Source: Punctularia strigosozonata HHB-11173 SS5 (lineage: Eukaryota > Basidiomycota > Agaricomycetes > Corticiales > Punctulariaceae). Taken from it: a stretch of 64,000 nt of DNA. The stretch is from the NCBI RefSeq assembly GCF_000264995.1, contig NW_006767440.1, positions 614,787-678,786 on the forward strand, given 5' to 3'. The notes under the pieces were generated by a model. The model saw only the letters and a list, made by a program, of their open reading frames with translations, was not told where the DNA came from and did no database searches. The position numbers and the translations under genes are program-made. Below, one piece after another: positions 55,301 through 64,000 of the stretch. Position 1 is the first letter of the stretch. Each line of letters opens with the position of its first letter.

Positions 55301-58300
55301 TCTGCCATGCGGGCTTCAAAATAGCTGAGAGGTCGAGATGAGCCGTCTTGATCGTCCGGAGCTTCTCGTTAACCTTTAACATATCGGCGCGGCCGACCAT
55401 CTCATTGATGGTACGGAATCCGAGCTTCGCCATGTGGCTGCGGAGGTCCTCGGCAAGGTAGTAGAAGAAGTTGATGACTTGTGCGGGCTGGCCAGCGAAC
55501 TTGGCACGGAGCTGAGGATCCTGTGTGGCGATTCCGACCGGGCAAGTATTCACTGATCATAACCAGTCAGGGTTTTCCTGTCAAGCATAGAACTCGTACT
55601 TACAATGGCATTTCCTCATCATGATGCAACCCATCGCGATGAGCGGCGTGGTGGCGAAGCCCCATTCCTCAGCTCCAAGCAAACAGGCGATGGCGATATC
55701 ACGACCTGTCCGAATTTGGCCATCGGTCTGTACGGTCACACGTCCACGGAGGTCGTTAAGGACGAGCGTCTGGTGCGTCTCGGCGAGACCCAATTCCCAA
55801 GGAAGCCCAGCATGCTTGATACCGGTCCAGCGTGACGCGCCGGTACCACCGTCATGGCCAGAAATGAGGATGTGATCCGCTTTCGCCTTCGCGACGCCAC
55901 TGGCAACAATGCCCACGCCGACCTCGGAGACGAGCTTGACTGACACACGAGACCGCGGGTTGGAACACTTCAGGTCGTAGATGAGCTGCTTGAGGTCCTC
56001 AATGGAGTAGATGTCGTGATGCGGCGGCGGAGAGATGAGCCCAACTCCGGCGGTGGAGTGACGAGTACGCGCGATCGACGTCGAGACTTTGTGTCCAGGA
56101 AGTTCACCTCCTTCACCAGGCTTCGCGCCCTGGGCCATTTTGATTTGAAGCTCGTCCGCGTCTGACAGGTAGTTAGACGTGACACCGAACCGGCCAGAGG
56201 CAACCTGCTTGATAGCGGAGCGCATAGTGTCACCGTTAGGGAGCACGTTCGACCGCTCGGCGTCTTCTCCTCCTTCACCGGTGTTGGACTTGCCTCCGAG
56301 GCGGTTCATGGCGATCGCAAGGGTAGAATGAGCCTCCATGGAGATGGAGCCGTACGACATAGCACCGGTAACGAAGCGTCGAACGATCTCATTCCACGGC
56401 TCGACCTGCTCGATCGGAATCGGGGTGGCGTTCTCGAAACGGAAGTCCAGAAGGCCGCGAAGATGGATTCGCTTCGTCTGCTCGTTCGCGTTCGCGGCGT
56501 AGGCATCGTACGCAGTCTGGTTCTTCTCTCGCACGGCGTCCTGCAGGTTGGCGATGCCAGTGGGATCGTTGATGTGCGCTTCACCCCCGTCGCGCCAGTG
56601 GTACTCTCCGGATTCTGGCATGCCGGGCGGAAGAACCGTCTCTCGCGTGGGCCAGCCGCGTTCGTGCATTTCGAACGCATCCATAGCGAGGAGGTCGAAA
56701 GTCGCCCCTTGGACGCGGGTGGCTGTGCCAGCGAAGCACCGGTCGACGACCTCAGTGTGCAGGCCGAGAGCCTCGAAGATCTGGGCACCCTTGTACGACT
56801 GTAGCGTGGAGATGCCCATCTTGGACATAACCTTCAGGATACCGCCGTCGATCGACTTGCGATAATTCTTGCTCAGCTCGTCGGCGGACTCGCCGTTCTT
56901 CGATCTTAGGGCAAGGGCGTGAGCAATAGTCGAGATGAAACATGTAAACCACTCACAATCCCTCACGAGCCACCTTATGGATAACTTCCATCGCCAACCA
57001 CGGGCAGATCGCATCGGCGCCGTAGCCAACAAGAACGCACATATGGTGCACTTCGCGAGCTTCTCCAGTCTCAACGAGCAGGGCGACCTTCGACCGCTTC
57101 TTCTGCGTGACAAGGTGGTGGTGGACGCCTCCGCAAGCGATGAGGGCAGAAAGGGCGACACGATCCGAACCGATCGCACGATCAGAAAGAATGATGACCT
57201 TGACGCCGTCTTCAATAGCCTGCGACGCCTCGCTGCATACGCGATCCAAGGCAAGCTGGTATCCAGGAAGGCCCTGCTCCTTCGGGAAAGTGACGTCGAT
57301 GACGCGAGAAGGCCAAGTGCTGTACGCAGCCTTCAGGTTCTTCATGGCGTTCATTTCCTCGAGAGAGATCACGGGAGAGGGGAGTAGGATGCGGTGACAC
57401 TGCTCCTTCTTCATCTCGAGGAGGTTGCCTTCGGGACCGATGTAAGACTCGAGCGACATGACAATGTTCTCGCGAATCGGGTCAATCGGAGGATTCGTCA
57501 CTTGCGCGAACAGTTGGCAGAAGTAGTCGTAGACGAGGCGTGGCTGGGTCGCCATGCACGCAAGAGGGGCATCGTTGCCCATGGAGCCGAGCGCTTCCTT
57601 GCCGTCAGTGATCATGGGGAGCATGAGCAGATTGAGCTGCTCGACGGAGTAGCCGAACGCAAGGAGCTTGGGGTCCGTGCTCAATGTGAACTCGTCAACC
57701 TTGACTTGGATGGGTTGGGATCGGTGAACGCGCTTGATGATGTTCGGGATCGTGAGCACCTGATTCTCTATCCACGACGCGAAGTTCTGCTTCTTGGAGG
57801 TAGTGCGTTTCAGCTCTTTATCGTCAACGATCCGTCCCTCGAGGGTGTCGACAAGGAGCATGCGGCCGGGCTTCAGACGACCCTTCTGCACGACTTTCTC
57901 CGGGGAAATGAAGACGGCGCCGACTTCGGACGCGCAGATCATTATATCTTCGTTCGTGACCACAAAACGACAAGGCCGGAGGCCATTGCGATCAAGGTTT
58001 GCGCCGCAATAGCGACCGTCACTGAACGCGAAGAGAGCGGGACCGTCCCACGGCTCCTGCAAGCACGCCGCCCAGTTGTAGAACGCCCTCTTCTCTGAAT
58101 CCATGCTCTCGTTCCCCTGCCACGCCTCCGGGATCAACATCATGATAGCCTCCGGCAGTGTGAGGACGCCATTGACAACGAGCAGCTCGAGGACGTTGTC
58201 GAACGCAGCAGAATCGGAGCCGCCAGACTCGATGATGGGGTACAGGAGATCGAGCTGATCACCGAAGAGGGAGGAGGTCAAAACGCCTTCACGAGCGCGC

Positions 58301-59378
58301 ATCCAGTTCTTGTTTCCGCGTACAGTGTTGATCTCGCCTGTGGATCAGTTTCAGTATCAATTACAGGAATAGACCTCTTCGGCAAGAAGCGCGAGGATTT
58401 ACCATTGTGGGCGGCCAAACGGAAGGGCTGTGCACGATCCCAAGAAGGGAAGGTATTCGTCGAAAATCGCGAATGAACGAGGGTGAAGTGCGAGCGATAC
58501 AGGACATGGTTCAAATCGTGATAGTAGTTGTAGACTTGCGGTGGCGATAGCTGACCCTTGTAGACGATATTCTTCGAAGACAGCGAACACACGTAGAAAC
58601 CTTTGGCAAGCGAACTTGAAACGGGAAATCACACAAGTAAGACGCGCTGATGATAGAGTCGAAAGAACAGGATGACAAACATGGTATGAGTCGCATGCTT
58701 TCTCAATACGTAGAGTTGACGCTCGAAGTGCTTGGTGTCGAATTGCCCGCCTTGGCTGGTGCTTCCATCGCCGTAGTGAGAGCGCAGGACGATAAATGGC
58801 TGCAGGATAACCGGTTCCTTGCTGCTCGCGGCCGGACCTAGAATCGTGCCGTCGGTGGGAACCTCGCGCCAGCCAAGCACACGCAGTCCCAGGTCCTTCG
58901 CCAGACGTGTGAAGATGGCTTGCTGTTTTTGCAGCTCGACTGGGTCACTGGGCTTGAAGAAAACGTTTCCGACTGCGTACTCTCCGGGCTCAGGTAACGC
59001 ACACCCCAGATCCCTCTCCGCCTCGCGCTTGAAGAGCTCATGCGGGATCGCCGTCATAACTCCCGCCCCATCGCCATCCCTGCTATCAGCGCCCGTAGCT
59101 CCCCGATGGGTCATGGCGCAGAGAAGCTGGCGCGCATCGGAGACGATTTTGTGGTTGGCTTGTCCCTTAATGTGGCAGATAAAGCCTACGCCGCACGCAT
59201 CTTTCTCGAGGTCGTTGATGTAAAGGCCCTGTGAGGCGGGTAGGGCTCCAGACCACGACTCGGGATCGCGCTGAACAGCGTCGAAGCTCTCGATGAAAGA
59301 ACTCTCCGCGATCTCAGGGACAAGCGGGATATTTGCGTCTGCTGGGAGTACTTCGTCGCAGAGACGAGCGGGGGCCAT
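52371..59378 (-). CDS. GLT1: Glutamate synthase (NADH), GLT1
   Basis: Large fused GOGAT that makes two glutamates from glutamine and 2-oxoglutarate, linking nitrogen and carbon metabolism. Starts [20 protein letters not shown]. The glutaminase cysteine follows a short propeptide ([14 protein letters not shown], Cys about 62). [19 protein letters not shown] and [14 protein letters not shown] are Ntn-amidotransferase motifs. The FMN synthase domain has [28 protein letters not shown] and [25 protein letters not shown] with [10 protein letters not shown] supplies the iron-sulphur cysteines. GXGXG-type repeats ([20 protein letters not shown]) follow. The beta part has [49 protein letters not shown] and [20 protein letters not shown]. 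It ends [10 protein letters not shown]. About 2100 residues in about nine exons. Confidence 0.97.
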
Positions 59379-60579
59379 GCTACTGGCAAATGGCAAAGTA
59401 TAGGATAGACGACGACTGCGTATGACTATCGGGGAGGGCTCGATGCGGACGATGAAGGAGGTGGAGGAGGCGATGGTCAAAGGTCAACCCGAAGCCAAAA
59501 CTTTACATGGACAAGAGGTATGGAGCAATCGGGAATCCGCGTCATGTGAGGATATATTATCGGCCGGTCTTCTCCGCCTACTTCCGGTCCCCGAAGGCCG
59601 ACCAGCCAATGGGGAGGCGTCGTTTTGAGCTTCCGGAAGTCGAGTCGAGTCAATGCACATCCTCCGATTGGCCGCTGTCCCGCCGGCCCCGCATATCAAG
59701 TGCCTGAGGCCGAGAGATAACTCTGTGCGGGAATTTGGCAGAACATTCAACATAGCCTGCTGCTCACGTTCACCCCTCTGGCTCTTGCATTGAACTCTGA
59801 CCAAGCAACGTCGCAACTCGTTGCTGAAATATTCATTATGAACTAATAATCTCAAAGCTGATCTTCCTGGCCACCGTGACCGTACGGCGCGTCTCCAGGA
59901 GGTGTTTCAAGAGTATGTACAATCCCAAGCACGTTACGTCAAGCTGTTTCATTGTTTGGATCGAGGTTTTTTAATCACTGTTGCGAGAGGAGTTTGTATT
60001 GCTCGTGTGCGAAGGTCGTCAGTGTAAGCAGAACAAGAGCCCACCCGAAATTTCTGAAGTTAGTCCCAGCGCCACACAACTTGCAAGGCATTCCATCGCC
60101 TCGCAGCTGCAACACTGTCACTGGTCCGATCGACAGACGCCAACGCGCTCCTCAACTTTCCAGTCATGCTCGAATTCACCGTCCATTATTCTTGCCTCGA
60201 CCTGACGGTTTATTGGATCAAAATCGACGACGTACTTTATGGTCTTACCGAGCGACTAGCGGCCCCTCTGATATTCCTCCGTTCTTGCACGAACGACGCA
60301 TCCTCGCCAACTTGGAGATTAACCATGGAGCTGCCCTTGCGTGGGTTCTAGTCACGAGGCATGACCAGCGTGACACGGCGACCTGGGGGTGTTCTAGATT
60401 TGCGGTCAGAGGTAGTTGCGCCACTGACGGCCTTTGCAAGGCGCTGGCAGCACTTGCGGGTTCCATGGCGCCGTACATGTCGACCCATTGGCAACATTAA
60501 ACCACCAGCGGCCCCAGTGTCGTGGAGTGAAACCAGATTGATACGGTCTACGCGCGCGGTGAGGTTGCCACGTCGATGC

Positions 60580-61450
60580 ACGCTGTTCGAGGCTGCAACG
60601 TTGATTTACTCAAGAATCCTTTCTTTCATAATCTCCCCGATCCAGGCTGGCTTCCTTCCCACCAGGTCACCAGATAAGGGTGTGCGCTGCGGACTCCGGT
60701 TTCAGAGCAATCTACGCGGTTATTATATGTGATAGTCAAGCGCGGACGTACACCACAGACGACACCCTGATTCGCAAGCCCTCGGCTTCAATCGCGGGTC
60801 TCACTCGCGCTGCATAGCACAAGGTTAAGTAACTCATGATGACTTGCAGATGGTCCCTTCATTGTGAATGAAATAAACTAATAGTCCTCGGTGAGGCTGC
60901 ATCGATGTCTGGATAATCCCCTTCTTTGGTAGCCCACAATCCGGATTAACCTATATCCCATCAGAAGTGCGCACCACGGGTTGATTTCAAGGTCCCTACT
61001 CACGCTGCGTAAAATTAGGCGTCCGCCGCGAGAACACAGGCTCCTATCGAGCGCCACAAACGACCCCGACTCGTTTGCAACGCGCAGGCTTTCATTGCGG
61101 GTCTCAGTCGCGCAGCACAGGAAGCTCACGCCATTATATCCAACCGAGTGCACCATGGTTGGTGTGAGTAACGAGATGGGAAAGGATTCATACGGGCTTC
61201 GGTGAGAGTTTATCGAAGCCCGCTGTTCGAGACCGTAACGCTAGTTTACTCAATAACCCCCCTTCCTTCATAGGCTACGAACCTCGTTCCTACCAGGTAA
61301 GCCAGATTTAAGGTCCGTAGACAACTTCGTATAGCAGCTTGCAGTCGAGCGCCGCACGAACATACCCACCCGCTAACCGAACCAGGGTTCGCTTTTGATA
61401 CTTCGAGTGCTTGGTCGCCGGTGCTCATCTTCTGCGCAAGTCGAGATCGT
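60580..61450. repeat. Three diverged tandem units of about 310-330 bases
   Basis: Block A occurs near 60585 (cgaggctgcaacgttgattt), 60890 (tgaggctgcatcgatgtctg) and 61220 (cgagaccgtaacgctagttt). Each is followed by a pyrimidine-rich stretch. Block B (gcgggtctcactcgcgc or close) occurs near 60790 and 61100, with a weaker match near 61340. The order A-B-A-B-A-B gives a period of about 310-330 bases. Confidence 0.45.
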
Positions 61451-61762
61451 CTTCACGATAGAGTGCTACATCGCCCAGGCCCTTGTCATTATCAGCGTTC
61501 AACACAGATCTCTCCATCTAGCTTTAATTATGATCGAAGTCTTGTCATGAAATAGTTTTTATGTAAATTTTCAGCAACGCTCAGAGACGTCATAAGAGCA
61601 CCAATGTAGGGGGTCGTAGGGCCGCTCGCCGATACTCGCCATGGATCAACCGTGAATGGTGCTTGGTGATGATGGCGGATTGACGGTCTGATCTGCTGTT
61701 CCGCGGGCGATCTCATCTCCGAAACATAACATAGCCGTGAAATGTGGCCACCTTACCTCGTA

Positions 61763-62161
61763 CTAAATAAGTAAGACTGTTCGCCTGCCAGATGCGGCCG
61801 CCCGCAGGTAGCAGCACAGCGAAGCAAATACATCCGTCACTTTACGCTTTCGCAAGCATGTACCCGGTTCGGCGCCTTTCAGCCAGACAAGGTTGGACAC
61901 ACGAAGCCGATGGACGTGTACTGAAACCATGTCGCGAAGCGCGAATTTTGCGCGTCCCTGGCTATAGCTGACCGACGCCTCATCCTTCAAATGGGGTGTT
62001 TGAAATGCGTTAAGGCGCCGCATCCTAGCCCTCAGAATGGTCGGACCCGGAGTAGGACACTCTATCTCAAGGAAGTATCTCACGTCGGACCTGACTTCCT
62101 CCAGAGTCACGCGAGGCAGAAGCGTGCCCTCGACGGTCAGCGCCTCATGTCCGCTGTCCAT
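61763..62161 (-). CDS. Possible small protein, unknown
   Basis: ATG-started frame of 132 codons: MDSGHEALTVEGTLLPRVTL, LEEVRSDVRYFLEIECPTPG, then basic helices (LRARMRRLNAFQTPHLKDEA) and a tail ending RRTVLLI. Composition looks protein-like over the first 100 residues. No intron, signal peptide or known motif. It could be chance in GC-rich DNA. Confidence 0.25.
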   Translation of the reverse strand: MDSGHEALTVEGTLLPRVTLEEVRSDVRYFLEIECPTPGPTILRARMRRLNAFQTPHLKDEASVSYSQGRAKFALRDMVSVHVHRLRVSNLVWLKGAEPGTCLRKRKVTDVFASLCCYLRAAASGRRTVLLI

Positions 62162-62666
62162 ACCCAGGAAAAATTCAGGGTTGTATCAGGAAGTCACGCT
62201 CACCAGATGCATCTCACACAACGAGTCCTTGCGAATCCTCAGCGGCACTGCTCTACCCTACTTCCCGCCACCCGCACTGGGTGGCGGATCCGAGCAGCGT
62301 GCGTTTCGGCCGCAGTGCAACGCCCCATGCCGTCAATCTGTGGCTGCCAGCTTCGAACGAGGCCCAGACTGCTCTGGACAATCACAACACGAGGTTAGGT
62401 CGTGTCCAATGGGATCGCTGACAGCTGCGAGACATGGAGGCAGCACAGCAGGAAGGAGAGCAGACCAATAGCAGGCGAATACGCAAATCATGGACTGCAT
62501 CCCATCCGCGGCGACATACGTTCTTCGGGGGCGCGTCGGAGCAACAGGTGAACAGCCTCCGACGATATGATACGATAAAGACAAGAGAACCTGAACAGAC
62601 TGTGGCCAAGGCGGGTCAACGAGCGATCGCACAGTGGGTCAAAACGAAGGAGAGAATGTACCTATG

Positions 62667-64000
62667 TTAGGCGGCTCCGTCATGAAGAGCGCAGCACACG
62701 GCAGCTGCGGTCCATATTACTCCCGCGAATAATCTGCGATCGCACGATGAACACGTACCTTTATGGTGTCCGTTGTACTGTCGCACTGTCTCTCCCGACG
62801 CCATTTCCCACAGACGCGCCGTATGGTCGGATGAGGCTGGTGAATATCGACAGATTAATGAGGATGACGACGCGAAAGCCCCGGAAAACTAACCCGTGAC
62901 GAGATAAGCCGAGTCAGCGCTGAAGGCACAGTCCCAGACCCAGCGCTGATGACCTTGGAGGACCTTTTCCAATCGAAAGTCCAATGATGCTGATATGGAC
63001 CATATCTTGACCGTCGTGTCCGCCGAACAAGTAGCGAGATACCTGGAAACGAATGAGCAAATTAGGATGCATCCGCGTTGTGGACAGTTTGGAACTCACT
63101 TCATGTCGGGGCTGAGCAAACAGCGAGTCAGGTATTTGTTGTGAGCTTGGAATTTGGTAACAGCCTGGAAGCGCGGCAGGCCCGAACTTTCATCGTTGAT
63201 TCTCCAAACATAGCACTTCCCCTGAAAGGAGATCAGACGATCTGCGTCCCTGCTTTCAAAGCCGCAAATCTACCTTGTTATTGCCGGCTACCAAACACGA
63301 ACCGTCTGTCGCGACGGTCACTGATCTAATAGGTATGTCCCCGGCCGGCGTCTTGAAGGTGTTAGGCTAGCGGAAGCGCAGATTGCATCGGGCCCACGTA
63401 CGAGTTCATGGGTACAGATATTGTCCGAAAGATCCCATTGCTTGATACTTCCCGCCTGATCGCAGGATATCAGTTCGCCCTGATTCGGATGGACGCACAC
63501 ATCGTTCACTGGGGTTCCTGTATCAGTAGATGATCCCGTTTCGATGGAAGCATTGAGCAACCACCTGGTGCACCGTTGTCATAATGTCGGTGGAGGTGGT
63601 TGCTTCTGTTAACGACCCGTATGAAGTTTACGTAGAGGAACGGTGCGTGTATGGGAACAAACCTGAGGTCCCAGATCTTTATGGTACCGTCTTCGCTTCC
63701 GGTCACCAGCCACTTCCCTTCGGCATGGAACGATACCGAGGTGACGTTGCCGGTATGTCCCTCGAACGTAGTGAGCTAGGGGACAGAAGTTTCGGGCATG
63801 GTTGCGGATACATAACAGAAGTACCAACCGGTGTAGAAGAGGCGCTGGCGATTTCGTAGATGTTGATCTTCTTATGGATCGCGGCAGCAAGTAGCCGCTT
63901 GCTGCAGTTTCCCATGGGCATCCGGTAGGACGGATCAACAGAGGAGCACTCACTCGGGAGAGATCGCCAGGCGATTCACTTGCTATTCGTGAAAACATAG
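62667..64000 (-). CDS. LST8: TOR complex subunit LST8 (WD40), N-terminus outside the window
   Basis: Seven-bladed WD40 protein that stabilises the TOR kinase in TORC1 and TORC2. Minus-strand exons in order: QVNRLAISP joined to [40 protein letters not shown] (partly inferred across a junction), [95 protein letters not shown] and [20 protein letters not shown]. The short last exon ends with TAA at 62667-62669. [20 protein letters not shown] and [11 protein letters not shown] are highly specific to LST8. About nine exons visible; the first one or two lie beyond base 64000. Confidence 0.93.

Larger units (their letters stand above)
59379..62666. other. Long intergenic region with diverged repeats
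   Basis: 3.3 kb between GLT1 (whose promoter must lie at its left end) and the 3' end of LST8. It has no recognisable gene, apart from one possible small minus-strand frame (61763-62161) and the repeat cluster at 60.58-61.45 kb, both listed separately. No tRNA or transposon ends were seen. Confidence 0.5.

Noticed and set aside
59400-62600. Transposable element in the 3.3 kb gap
   Set aside because: No terminal repeats, transposase or reverse-transcriptase motifs were found; only diverged short tandem units.
1-64000. CRISPR arrays, bacterial operons and ribosome binding sites
   Set aside because: The window is clearly eukaryotic; no regularly spaced identical repeats were seen.

Overview
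This is nuclear DNA from a filamentous basidiomycete. The genes are short, dense and on both strands. Almost all are split by GT-AG introns of about 45-90 bases, exons can be as short as 13-20 bases, and the coding sequence is GC-rich. Agaricomycete habits include F-box/LRR-like proteins, a DUF2235 lipase-like domain joined to WD40 repeats, and a membrane-anchored aspartic protease. Polyporales is my guess; the phylum is much surer than the order. Intron-exon structures were worked out by eye from splice sites and family resemblance.

Layout. 0-2.2 kb: the 3' end of an unknown gene, a three-exon QCR10, and divergent NOP16. 2.8-6.2 kb: a Zn2Cys6 transcription factor. 7.7-10.5 kb: a zinc-ribbon mini-protein assembled from tiny exons, and an aspartic protease with a GC-AG intron. 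11.5-12.7 kb: YPT1/RAB1. 14.6-17 kb: a serine-rich protein and a damaged mL49/IMG2 locus. 18.6-21.4 kb: PDX1/SNZ (vitamin B6) and a small unknown protein. 21.9-24.9 kb: cyclin L, divergent from an RS/proline-rich protein. 25.1-31.4 kb: secretory and endomembrane genes (SRP receptor alpha, V-ATPase subunit H, SFT2). 31.6-38.5 kb: an F-box protein, CDC45 and a mitochondrial scramblase. 39.7-44.8 kb: a two-module small secreted protein, a second F-box-like gene with a broken partial copy, and the cohesin acetyltransferase ECO1. 44.8-50.2 kb: the DUF2235-helical-repeat-WD40 gene, interrupted by a 445-base assembly gap with duplicated edges. 50.2-52.3 kb: gene debris including alpha/beta-hydrolase-like remnants. 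52.4-59.4 kb: glutamate synthase GLT1. 59.4-62.7 kb: mostly non-coding with diverged tandem repeats. 62.7-64 kb: LST8, running off the window.

Working together. Most genes are core housekeeping: respiration, ribosome biogenesis, vesicle traffic, DNA replication, cohesion, splicing, nitrogen assimilation and TOR signalling. The accessory part is 39-52 kb. Most of what looks unusual lies there: a secreted protein built by exon duplication, and a large receptor-like protein in which a predicted lipase domain is joined to a WD40 propeller through helical units, each encoded by about one exon.
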